Below are positions 1-5,757 of a stretch of DNA of 7,708 nt, piece after piece. The translations under genes and the position numbers were made by a program. This stretch comes from Atopobium sp. UBA2090 (GTDB lineage Bacteria; Actinomycetota; Coriobacteriia; Coriobacteriales; Atopobiaceae): positions 1 to 7,708 of the forward strand of contig DCZG01000126.1 in assembly GCA_002331575.1 (NCBI GenBank). Reading direction: 5' to 3'. The first letter of the stretch is position 1. Each line of letters starts with the position of its first letter. The notes under the pieces were generated by a model that was not told the origin of the DNA, made no database searches, and saw nothing but the letters and a program-made list of their open reading frames with translations.

Positions 1-854
1 GAGTCCTGGTTTCGTCACCCTGCCCACCTTGATGAGCAGCTCCGCGTCGACGAGCTTGGTGACCGCTTCCTCAAAGTTGCGCGCTCGCGCACCTGGGCGT
101 ACAGCCGAATAGATGATCTTCTTGTTCTCGCGGGTGAGCTGGGACGGGGTCGAGCCCCATGTCTGGCGGATTCTCTCGGAAAAAAGAACCGTCGCACACT
201 TCGAGAAGTCGCGATCTTATGCAAAGAGAAGGTTCTCCTGTACACGACGTACCGCTTCGAAGTCTCCCGATTCGGCAAAGATGGATACCGCTTCGGGCAT
301 CCCGCCAACGTAGTAGTATCCCCGCAGTGCGTCGGTGAGCTTTTCTGAGAACGAATCGACGAGCGACACGTCCTGCCTCTCCAGCAGGTCGGCAAGCTTG
401 TCCAGACCCGGCGCAAGCAGGAACTCCCCGAATGACAGCGGGTGAAGACTCAGATGATCCGCCTTGCCAACGGGAAACGAAGTGCTCTGGTGAAGGGCGA
501 TGCCCAGAAGCGAGCAGGCTGCGACGATCATACTATCGGGCACCTGTTCCTGGACCATCTTGAGAGACGTGATGGCACGCGGGCACTTCTGAATCTCGTG
601 GAAGATGACGAGTGTTCCTTCGTTGGGCCGAATGTCCGTCTCGACCGCTATTGCGTCGAGCAGATGGCTGGGGTCGAGGCTTCCCTCGAAGACGCCGGCC
701 ATACCCGCATTGTCTTGGAACGTCACGTAGGCAGTTGTGTCAAAGCACTCCCTGCCAAACCCCTTGCATGCCACGTCTTACCCACCTGGCGCGCGCCCTG
801 TATCAGTAGCGGTTTGCGCCGGTTTAACTCCTTCCAGGCCACCAGCTCCCTCAT
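1..854 (-). pseudogene. AAA-family ATPase with DUF4143-like C-terminus, broken and 3'-partial
   Basis: Read from ATG at 854, the protein begins MRELVAWK and reaches a Walker A motif, GARQVGKTW, at about 785-811. The frame is then lost at about 775-784: five bases stand between the TGG and AAG codons where the family has six (Leu-Met), so one base seems deleted. The next frame (open 774-217) carries the rest of the AAA core, with a Walker B-like VIFHEIQ in which the usual Asp is His (codon 598-600). It then stops at TAA 217-219, where the family has Tyr (AYxRDFSK). The same frame continues to the left edge with DRDFSK, TPSQLTRENKKIIYS, RPGARAR and KPGL, all typical of DUF4143 proteins. These ATPases are common and their role is poorly known. 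With a frameshift, a nonsense codon and a changed Walker B residue, this copy should be inactive. The 3' end lies outside the window. Confidence 0.85.
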
Positions 855-859
855 GGCAT

Positions 860-1042
860 CTCTACACCTTGTGGGGACCGACCGACCTGGTCTCCGCTGG
901 CACGGGCGAGATGTGCAAGCGCTACGGCTTCATCAAAGTCGACAAGCACGACGACGGGACGGGCTCCTTCCAGCGCATTCGCAAGGACTCGTTCTACGCC
1001 TACAAGAAGATCATCGCCTCCATCGGCGCCGACCTCGACTAA
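860..1042 (+). pseudogene. 3' remnant of GH1 6-phospho-beta-glucosidase
   Basis: The frame ending at TAA 1040-1042 encodes YTLWGPTDLVSAGTGEM, then KRYGFIKVDKHDDGTG and a Lys/Tyr-rich tail ending ASIGADLD. This is the characteristic C-terminus of glycoside hydrolase family 1 6-phospho-beta-glucosidases (BglA type), where YTPWGxxDLVSAxTGEMxKRYGFIYVD is strongly conserved. These enzymes hydrolyse phosphorylated beta-glucosides in the cytoplasm after PTS uptake. Only about 60 of the usual ~480 residues remain, and both catalytic Glu regions, including the TENG motif, are gone. Left of about 860 the same frame runs antisense into the ATPase gene, so the longer open frame from 737 is a chance fusion. 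The PTS IIA gene follows 12 bases later, which fits a former bgl-type operon. A deletion or rearrangement removed the 5' part. Confidence 0.85.
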
Positions 1043-1046
1043 GGAG
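1041..1046 (+). promoter_or_regulatory. Ribosome binding site of the PTS IIA gene
   Basis: AAGGAG overlaps the TAA stop of the glucosidase remnant and sits 8 bases before ATG 1055. It fixes the IIA start and points to translational coupling of the two genes in the original operon. Confidence 0.8.
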
Positions 1047-1054
1047 CACACAAC

Positions 1055-1744
1055 ATGGGTCTGTTCGATAAGTTCAAGAAGGCTTTCGCGCTGGCTCCAG
1101 AGGCCGTCAGCGTCACCCCCGAGCCCCTGGTCGTCTACTCGCCCGCGTCCGGCACCATCACGGCCGTGACCCCAACCAAGCACACCACCGTCTTGACGTC
1201 CGACGATGGCATGGAGGTCCTGGTCCACGTGGGCACAGATACGGTCGACATGAGCGGCAAGGGCTTCGCCTACCTCGTCGCCGACGGAGACAAGGTCAGG
1301 GCAGGCCATCCGCTGCTCACGTTCTCCCGAGCCGACATCAAGGAGGTCGACCACGAGGACGTTGTGGTCTGCATCGTGTCCAAATCCGTCGAGTACGCCG
1401 ACGTTGAGATTCTCGCGAATTGCGACGTTGAGGCGGAGGCGCCATTCGCGATGGCGAAGGCGAAGAAAACCAGGCCCTCCCTCTCCCTCAGGGCCGTCCC
1501 GCCGTCCGGCGGGGCGGCCCCCCGGACTTCCTCGCCCTCACGCCACCCTGAGCATCGGCTTGTGCGGTGTCTCATCTCTCCTCGGCCACGACCCTGCCCG
1601 CCTGCGCAGGAAGCAAGACCAGGTCGGTTGCGTCGGCGCAGCGGATGCCGTAGCTCTCGCGCGTGGCGCTCCCGCCCTGTGCGACGAAATCCGAGAAGTG
1701 TTCGACCGAGACCACCGTGGAGCCCACGACGTCAGGATCGCTGA
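1055..1744 (+). CDS. PTS glucose-family IIA protein, internally shortened, with run-on C-terminus
   Basis: This is a phosphocarrier of the PTS EIIA-Glc family (Crr-like). It accepts phosphate from HPr and passes it to a IIB domain, here probably for beta-glucosides. The first ~138 residues are recognisable: MGLFDKFKK start, SGTITAVTPTKH with His43, SDDGMEVLVHVGTDTV with His58, GDKVRAG, then VEYADVEIL. The two His residues stand 15 apart, as in E. coli His75/His90. The conserved first part of the fold (APVSGKVIPLxEVPDPVF to GDGVAI) is absent: the linker PEAVSVTPEP runs straight into VYSPASGT, suggesting an in-frame loss of about 30-40 residues. At the other end no stop follows AKAKK (about 1468), where the family ends. 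The frame runs through a terminator-like hairpin and on to TGA 1742-1744, adding ~90 Pro/Arg-rich residues of non-native type that overlap the convergent surface gene. The product is probably non-functional. Confidence 0.75.
   Translation: MGLFDKFKKAFALAPEAVSVTPEPLVVYSPASGTITAVTPTKHTTVLTSDDGMEVLVHVGTDTVDMSGKGFAYLVADGDKVRAGHPLLTFSRADIKEVDHEDVVVCIVSKSVEYADVEILANCDVEAEAPFAMAKAKKTRPSLSLRAVPPSGGAAPRTSSPSRHPEHRLVRCLISPRPRPCPPAQEARPGRLRRRSGCRSSRAWRSRPVRRNPRSVRPRPPWSPRRQDR
1491..1520 (+). terminator. GC-rich hairpin, probable terminator of the PTS IIA gene
   Basis: Bases 1491-1504 pair with 1507-1520 over the whole arm; the only non-Watson-Crick pair is 1497-1514, which is a G-U wobble in plus-strand RNA but an A-C mismatch in minus-strand RNA. 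The innermost pairs must open to form a loop. No T-run follows, as is common in high-GC actinobacteria. It starts about 22 bases after the recognisable end of IIA, where a terminator would be expected. Confidence 0.6.
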
Positions 1745-2588
1745 GGTATATGCCCGCCGAGATGGAGGCCGCACCGCCGTAGGCATGAGCCTCGACTGGA
1801 TAACCGGTGAGCCTGACACCCTTCGCGCGGAAGCCCACCGAGGTGCCTCCGGGATTGTCGGCACCATGGGCGATGAGGGTGCCCTCGAAGTAGAAGGTGA
1901 CGGTACCGTCCACCAACACGCCCGCCGATCAGAGCGCCCCGTTGCCGCCCGTCGCGTCTGCCGTGCTGTTCATGTACTTAGTAGTACCTTCAATGCCCAG
2001 GTAGTAGTCGCCCGAGACGTAGATGCCGGCCGAGAAGTTCCCTGCGTCGGAGACGTCCTTCCCGGCACCCGCCGTTTCCGCAAGCTCTTCCTCGGCAATG
2101 TGAGTGAGGTCGCCCTTCACGTAGGTGCCGGCAACCGATCCGGTGTCGCAGGAGGCGCCCGTGATGGTGGTCGTACTCTCGACATCGAAGGTGATGTCGC
2201 CCGCGCTCTCGATAGCAGCGCCATGATGGACGTTGGCCTCGCCCGCTATGGAGACAGGCGTGGTGCCGTCTCCCAGGACGAGCGTGGCGGTTGTGGGATC
2301 GTCGGTCACCTTGCCGGTGTTGGCGGCGTTGGCAGCCCCAGCGAGGACGTCTCCCATGTTGTCGCTCGTCACCTGGGTGCCGCCCACCCACACGTCATAG
2401 TAGGCGGGGATGCCCTGTGGGAGAAGCGCAGCAGACTCGGTGGTTGCCGCAGGCTCGGTAGTGGCTGCGGGCTCCGTGGCATGTGCCACATTGGCCGAGA
2501 CCAGCAGGAGGCAGAGACCCACGGTCAACGCGAGCACCACTTCAAGAACGGGCGCGTGCCACGATCATCTCGGTAACTGCTTCCCCAT
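1572..2588 (-). pseudogene. Secreted repeat-rich surface protein with two in-frame TGA codons
   Basis: One minus-strand frame carries the whole gene. ATG 2588 has a strong ribosome binding site and reads MGKQLPR, then TGA (2565-2567), then SWHAPVLEVVLALTVGLCLLLVSANVAHA, a good signal peptide. A Thr/Glu/Pro/Ala spacer follows, then YYDVWVGGTQVTSDNMGDVL and DPTTATLVLGDG, a pattern seen in large Gram-positive surface proteins. Next come Gly/Ser/Thr-rich beta-type repeats (SAGIYVSGDYYLG, SAGVLVDGTVTF, SAGIYLSDPDVVG). A second TGA at 1929-1931 splits GGNGAL from SAGVLVDG, with the repeat pattern continuing beyond it in the same frame. The frame ends at TGA 1572-1574 without cell-wall anchor or membrane segment, although relatives are usually much longer, so the 3' end is probably lost. 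The open pieces are 2540-1929 (GTG start possible) and 1919-1572. The specific ligand is unknown; adhesion or glycan binding is a guess. Confidence 0.7.
2431..2484 (-). repeat. Short 18-bp tandem repeat in the surface gene
   Basis: About two and a half copies of an 18-bp unit at 2431-2448, 2449-2466 and (weakly) 2467-2484. They encode the ATEPA/ATTEPA/ATTESA spacer just after the signal peptide. Units 1 and 2 match at 14 of 18 positions. Such Thr/Pro spacers commonly lift a surface domain off the membrane or wall, and copy number can vary between strains. Confidence 0.6.
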
Positions 2589-2593
2589 GTGCC

Positions 2594-2599
2594 CCTCCT
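2594..2599 (-). promoter_or_regulatory. Ribosome binding site of the surface protein gene
   Basis: On the minus strand AGGAGG stands 5 bases before ATG 2588. The ABC gene uses the same arrangement (AGGAGGGGC, two bases, start codon). This favours ATG 2588 over the downstream GTG 2540, and so means the TGA at codon 8 is a real interruption rather than sequence upstream of the gene. Confidence 0.7.
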
Positions 2600-2968
2600 C
2601 GTCGGAGCCGCGAAGGCATCTTGCGACCCTGCCCGGACCATGTCCGCTAATTAGTTTTATAAGTGTGAGCGAACTGCCGCCACCGCCACGGGACATGCCG
2701 AGCAAACGCCTGTAATTCCTGTTAGATAGTATGTTCCTTGGCTGCCTGCCCGAGGGGCCGCTCGCCCGCGGCGCGGCACCTTTCGACATTCTTAATGAAT
2801 GCGCCGCGGGACGGCTGAGCCGTGCTCCAGACGAAGCCAGTCCTCGGCGGCTCCGCCCCTCTCGCCGAAGCTCGCGGCGTTGCCTCGGAGGAACAAAGGG
2901 CCGTTCTCGAAAGCGCTGGTACAGTCAGGAAAGGCCTGCGGGGCCCATGGAACGTGATCGTAATCCGG
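2600..2968. other. Divergent intergenic region with an AT-rich patch
   Basis: About 370 bases between the start of the surface gene (minus) and the ABC gene (plus) hold no convincing gene; open frames here are short and lack ribosome binding sites. The only AT-rich island is 2647-2663. On the minus strand it contains TATAAA (2661-2656), about 68 bases before ATG 2588, which could be a -10 element, but no good -35 is seen. A second AT-richer stretch at 2711-2735 could serve the plus strand, again without a clear -35. No riboswitch, T-box or tRNA was recognised. Confidence 0.4.
2765..2810. repeat. 10-bp perfect inverted repeat in the intergenic region
   Basis: CCCGCGGCGC at 2765-2774 is repeated in inverse at 2801-2810, enclosing 26 bases. 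Inside lies a smaller inverted repeat, CATTC (2787-2791) and GAATG (2797-2801). It lies about 170 bases upstream of the ABC gene start. It could be a terminator for a minus- or plus-strand transcript, a leader hairpin, or an operator; the sequence does not decide which. Confidence 0.45.
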
Positions 2969-2970
2969 GG

Positions 2971-2976
2971 AGGAGG
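2971..2976 (+). promoter_or_regulatory. Ribosome binding site of the ABC importer gene
   Basis: AGGAGG within a longer purine run (2967-2978) lies 5 bases before GTG 2982. It sets the GTG start directly before a signal peptide. Confidence 0.8.
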
Positions 2977-2981
2977 GGCTC

Positions 2982-3461
2982 GTGTCTTCCAGCCGGGAAG
3001 GACGTCTGCACCGCTTGCTTCTCGTGGCCTGCTCCCTGTTTGCAGCCTGCATCGTGATGCCCGCAGCTCCCACTCGGGAGGCCCAGGCAGCCACCTCCCT
3101 CGGCAGATCCTTCGCCACTCTGAGCGACTTCGATGGCGCCACCATCGGCTACATCGTGGGCTCCACCACCTACCAACTCGATGCCGAGAAGATCAGCGAC
3201 ATCCACCCGATCTACTACAACGACCTCTCGAGCCGCATCCTCGACCTGCGTGGGGGCAGCATCGCCGCCGCGAGCGTCGACCTGCCGGTCGCCCAGCTGC
3301 TCGTCGCCCAGAACCCCGACTTCGCAATCTTCCCCGAGACCATCGCCACGTACGACTACGACTTCAGCCTGGCGAAGAGCAATCCCCTCATTGTCAAGAT
3401 CCGCGATGTAGTTGAGAGCCTGAGGGCAGACGGCACGATCGACGCCCTGTACAAGAAGTGA
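2982..3461 (+). CDS. Open 5' piece of the ABC gene: signal peptide and partial solute-binding domain
   Basis: This 159-residue piece starts at GTG. Residues 1-37 are a signal peptide with basic n-region (REGRLHR), hydrophobic core and likely cleavage after AQA. A Cys at 23 lies in LFAAC, but the fit to a lipobox is poor. Residues 46-159 match the C-terminal lobe of family 3 amino-acid-binding proteins: LSDFDGATIGYIVGSTTY (compare LKGKxIGVxxGT), the DLPVAQLLVAQNPD stretch, and the final ADGTIDALYKK, which normally leads into Trp. The N-terminal lobe with the ligand Arg and GYDVDL-like motif is absent, so alone it should not bind ligand in the usual clamshell way. If TGA is a true stop, this would be a small exported protein. 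Confidence 0.75.
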   Translation: MSSSREGRLHRLLLVACSLFAACIVMPAAPTREAQAATSLGRSFATLSDFDGATIGYIVGSTTYQLDAEKISDIHPIYYNDLSSRILDLRGGSIAAASVDLPVAQLLVAQNPDFAIFPETIATYDYDFSLAKSNPLIVKIRDVVESLRADGTIDALYKK

Positions 3462-3762
3462 ACCTCGGGCGACGAGACCCGCATGGTCATCGGCATGTCC
3501 CAGTACACCGGCTACGACACGCCCAACGGCACAATCCGCTTCACCATCGAGGGCGGCTATCCTCCCATGGACTACCTGGGGGACTCCGGGGAGTACGAGG
3601 GTTTTGAGGTCGAGCTGCTCTACATGGTTGCCAAGGAGCTGGGCACGTCGATAGAGGTCTCGGTTACGAAGTACTCCTCGTTCGTCCCCGAGTTCTCAGG
3701 GGCCGAGACGCTCGTCGTGCGTGCAGCAGACCTCGCCACCACGAGCAGCACGGCGCGGGGGG
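3462..3762 (+). pseudogene. Second solute-binding domain of the ABC gene, shortened
   Basis: The same frame continues after the TGA with TSGDETRMVIGMSQYTGYDTPNGTIRF, then GGYPPMDYLGDSGEYEGFEVELLYMVAKELG. This is the start of a family 3 binding protein (TIRFTxEGxYPPxxY ... GFxVDLxxxIAKxLG). After KYSSFVPEF it jumps to SGAETLVVRAADL, which belongs near the hinge. The usual SGKADxAxxxxSITxERKxxVxFSxPY stretch, with ligand contacts, is missing without a frame change, suggesting an in-frame loss of ~40 residues at about 3695. The frame must be left at the G6 run 3757-3762 to join the permease. Methionine 3483 has no ribosome binding site, so it is not an independent start. Confidence 0.7.
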
Positions 3763-5637
3763 AACTCGCAAGGTTCCTGGCTCACCACCATGCAGAGCTC
3801 TCTCTACAAGAACTTCGTTCAAGGAGATCGTTGGCAGCTCATGCTGAGGGGCCTCGGAGTGACGGTGCTCATCTCGGTAGCATCGTGCGCACTTGGCACG
3901 GTACTGGGATTTGGCATCTGCGTGCAGCGCGGATCCCGACGGCGCTGGGTGCGGAGGCTCGCGAACGCACTTTGCGCCATCGAGGGCGGCATCCCCATCG
4001 TGGTGCTGCTCATGGTCTTCTACTACGTCGTCTTCGCCAACTCGGGAGTCAGCGGCATCGTTGTCTCCATCGTCACCTTCGGCCTGGACTTTGCCGTGAT
4101 CTGCTCCACGACGATGCGTTCCGGCATCGACGCGATCGATTCCGGCCAGGGAGAGGCAGCCCTCGCGCTCAGGTTCTCGCCGCGGGCCGCCTTCTGGAAG
4201 GTAGTCGCCCCACTGGCCGCCAAAAACATCCTCCCCGTGTACCGCGGCGATTTCGTCTCGCTGGTCAAGGGCACGGCGGTCGTGGGCTACGTCGCGGTCG
4301 TGGACCTCACGAAGGTCTCCGACCTCATTCGCGCCCGCACGTTCGACGCCTTCTTCCCCCTCCTCGCCACCGCCCTCATCTACCTCGCCCTCATCAGCGC
4401 GCTCGTCGCGATCATCAAGCTGGTGGAAGGCAAGGCTCTGGCCGAGAACCGCCCATGCGAACCCAAGGATGTCGACCTGGCTACCGCCCAGCAGGCGCTC
4501 GCATCCACGAGTGCAGGGCTGTCGGCTGCCCCCGCCTGGGACGGTCCCGCCATCCGAGTCGATCACCTCAGGAAGGTCTATCCCGAGGTCACGCTCCTCT
4601 CCGACGCGAGCACGACCATCATGCCAGGCGAGGTCGTCTCCGTCATCGGGCCCTCGGGCACGGGCAAGTCAACGCTCCTGCGCTGCATGGACGGGTTGGA
4701 GACACCTACGTCTGGCCACGTCGTCCTGCTGGGCACCGACATCACCAGTCCCGGTTGCGACCTCCCAGCCATCCGCCAGCACGTGGGCGTGGTCTTCCAG
4801 GGCTTCAACCTCTTCGGCCACCTCACGGTGATCGAGAGCGTCATGCTCGCGCCCGTTGAGCTCATGGGCATCAGCCGCCAAGATGCCTACGTCGACGCCA
4901 AGCGCCTACTTGCCCAGATGGGCCTCGCGGGACGCGCGCTCAACTACCCCGACGAGCTCTCGGGCGGACAGAGACAGCGCGTCGCCATCGCACGCGCGCT
5001 GGCCATGCATCCCGAGGTCGTCCTCTTCGACGAGCCCACCTCGGCGCTCAATCCAGCCAAGGTCGACGAGGTCCCGCTCGTCATGGGGCGCCTGGCCAAG
5101 CAGGGCTACACCATGCTCGTCATCACGCACGAGATGCGCTTCGTACGTGGGGTCTCGAGCCGCGTGCTCTACATGGACCAGGGCGAGATTTACGAGGACG
5201 GTACACCCGAGCGGGTCTTCGATCATCCCAAGCGCGAACGCACCCGTGCGTTCGTGCGTCACCTCAAGGTCTACTCCACGGTGGCCACGTCCGAGAACTC
5301 TGACTTCGTGCAGGTGCTCGGCGAGGTGGAGGAGTTCGGTCGAAGCTTCGACCTCTCCTCGAGCGCCATCCACCGCGCACAGCTCGTCTTTGATGAGAGG
5401 GGCGTGCAGACGATTCTCCCCGAGCTCGCCAGCGGGCAAACCCTCGAGTTCGCAATGGAGGTCGACCAGAAGCTCGGCACCCTCGGTCTATCCTTCGTCT
5501 GGCAGGGAGCCGACTTCGACCCGCTCGCCCTAGCAGACGAGCTGTCGCTCAAGATCTTTCGCGGCGTCGCCACGAAACTCGAACACACAAAGAACCGCCT
5601 GGTGGCATCCATTGAAACCGGTGCGAATCCCATGTAG
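3721..5637 (+). CDS. Open 3' piece of the ABC gene: permease fused to ATPase and C-terminal domain
   Basis: Coherent homology begins near 3763 (NSQGSWLTTMQSSLYKNF); the GTG at 3721 is just the first possible start and lacks a ribosome binding site. Permease (~3830-4430): hydrophobic segments around VTVLISVASCALGTVLGFGI, GGIPIVVLLMVFYYVVFA, VVSIVTFGLDFAVIC and LATALIYLALISALVAII, plus the EAA loop (GQGEAALALRFSPRAAFWKV, 4147-4206) that docks the ATPase, as in HisM/GlnP. After a ~40-residue linker comes a polar amino-acid ATPase of GlnQ/HisP type: Walker A GPSGTGKST (4648-4674), Q-loop VVFQGFNLF, signature LSGGQRQR (4957-4980), Walker B VVLFDE (5017-5034), H-loop His (5128-5130). The D-loop is SALN, not SALD. 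The last ~120 residues (5263-5637) are an extra domain, described separately. Motifs are complete, so this part is not itself decayed. Confidence 0.85.
   Translation: MQQTSPPRAARRGGNSQGSWLTTMQSSLYKNFVQGDRWQLMLRGLGVTVLISVASCALGTVLGFGICVQRGSRRRWVRRLANALCAIEGGIPIVVLLMVFYYVVFANSGVSGIVVSIVTFGLDFAVICSTTMRSGIDAIDSGQGEAALALRFSPRAAFWKVVAPLAAKNILPVYRGDFVSLVKGTAVVGYVAVVDLTKVSDLIRARTFDAFFPLLATALIYLALISALVAIIKLVEGKALAENRPCEPKDVDLATAQQALASTSAGLSAAPAWDGPAIRVDHLRKVYPEVTLLSDASTTIMPGEVVSVIGPSGTGKSTLLRCMDGLETPTSGHVVLLGTDITSPGCDLPAIRQHVGVVFQGFNLFGHLTVIESVMLAPVELMGISRQDAYVDAKRLLAQMGLAGRALNYPDELSGGQRQRVAIARALAMHPEVVLFDEPTSALNPAKVDEVPLVMGRLAKQGYTMLVITHEMRFVRGVSSRVLYMDQGEIYEDGTPERVFDHPKRERTRAFVRHLKVYSTVATSENSDFVQVLGEVEEFGRSFDLSSSAIHRAQLVFDERGVQTILPELASGQTLEFAMEVDQKLGTLGLSFVWQGADFDPLALADELSLKIFRGVATKLEHTKNRLVASIETGANPM
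5263..5637 (+). other. C-terminal domain of the ABC ATPase, possibly a degenerate GHKL/anti-sigma-like fold
   Basis: GlnQ/HisP-type ATPases usually end near the HPxxxRTRAFL motif, seen here as HPKRERTRAFVRHLK. About 120 residues follow. Two segments resemble the RsbW/SpoIIAB-like histidine-kinase-type ATPase domain: AQLVFDERGVQTILP (5383-5421) has the spacing of the N-box ExxxNxxxH, but with Gln for Asn and Pro for His; and WQGADFDPL (5500-5526) followed by ELSLKIFRGVATKLEHTKNRLVASI resembles the DxGxPFDPL...GLxIVRxLxDxVxYxxxxGxNxLxL pattern, with Trp for the Asp. Nucleotide binding is therefore unlikely; a regulatory or dimerisation role is an inference. Confidence 0.45.
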
Positions 5638-5667
5638 GGCTGCCATGCTCCCGAGCATGGCAGCCCT
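5636..5667. terminator. Perfect 14-bp hairpin between convergent genes
   Basis: Bases 5636-5649 pair fully with 5654-5667 around the loop CCCG. The stem begins within the TAG stop of the ABC gene (5635-5637). No T-run follows on either strand. Being symmetrical, it could end the ABC transcript and also that of the surface gene arriving from the right, whose stop is at 5758. Confidence 0.75.
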
Positions 5668-5757
5668 CACAAGTCACATCGCACGTGTCAGCAGTTCACT
5701 CCCGCTTGAACGCGAGTCCAGGACGACGGGATAAGACCCGCGGCCGATGGATGCGCC

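Larger units (their letters stand above)
2982..5637 (+). pseudogene. All-in-one polar amino-acid ABC importer (binding, permease, ATPase), interrupted
   Basis: Taken together, 2982-5637 is one gene of about 884 codons. Order: signal peptide, partial substrate-binding domain, second substrate-binding domain, permease, ATPase, extra C-terminal domain. It would import a polar amino acid, with binding parts outside, six or so membrane-associated helices' worth of permease per functional dimer half, and the ATPase inside. Evidence for one gene: one strong ribosome binding site at the start only, coherent domain order, no internal ribosome binding site at later start codons, and a terminator at the end. 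It is broken twice: TGA 3459-3461 sits where the linker should have Trp (ALYKK-W-TSGDE), and a +1 shift near the G6 run 3757-3762 separates the binding part from the permease. The second binding domain also seems to lack about 40 residues. Fused binding-permease proteins are known (GlnP); fusion to the ATPase as well is unusual. It may be a pseudogene, or the lesions may be sequence errors. Confidence 0.7.

Noticed and set aside
737..1042. Single 101-residue protein from 737 to 1042.
   Set aside because: Its first 40 residues are antisense to the ATPase gene; only the part from about 860 matches a known family (GH1).
1362..2576. 404-codon plus-strand open frame across the surface gene.
   Set aside because: Antisense of the minus-strand surface gene, which has a ribosome binding site, signal peptide and repeats. 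The plus frame is Arg/Gly/Val-rich with no domain.
2565..2789. Small minus-strand protein of 74 residues upstream of the surface gene.
   Set aside because: Its end coincides with the MGKQLPR start of the surface gene in the same frame, and the upstream part is low-complexity intergenic sequence lacking a ribosome binding site.
2600..2970. Possible riboswitch, T-box or CRISPR in the intergenic region.
   Set aside because: No conserved T-box sequence, no recognisable riboswitch core and no spaced direct repeats were found.
3664..4566. 300-codon minus-strand open frame opposite the permease.
   Set aside because: Asp/Glu/Gly/His-rich shadow of the GC-rich permease coding strand, with no recognisable domain.
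3483..4859. Long plus-strand open frame of 458 codons.
   Set aside because: Only its first ~93 codons are real binding-domain sequence. After the G6 run it is Arg/Pro/His-rich shadow of the permease-ATPase frame, and its start has no ribosome binding site.
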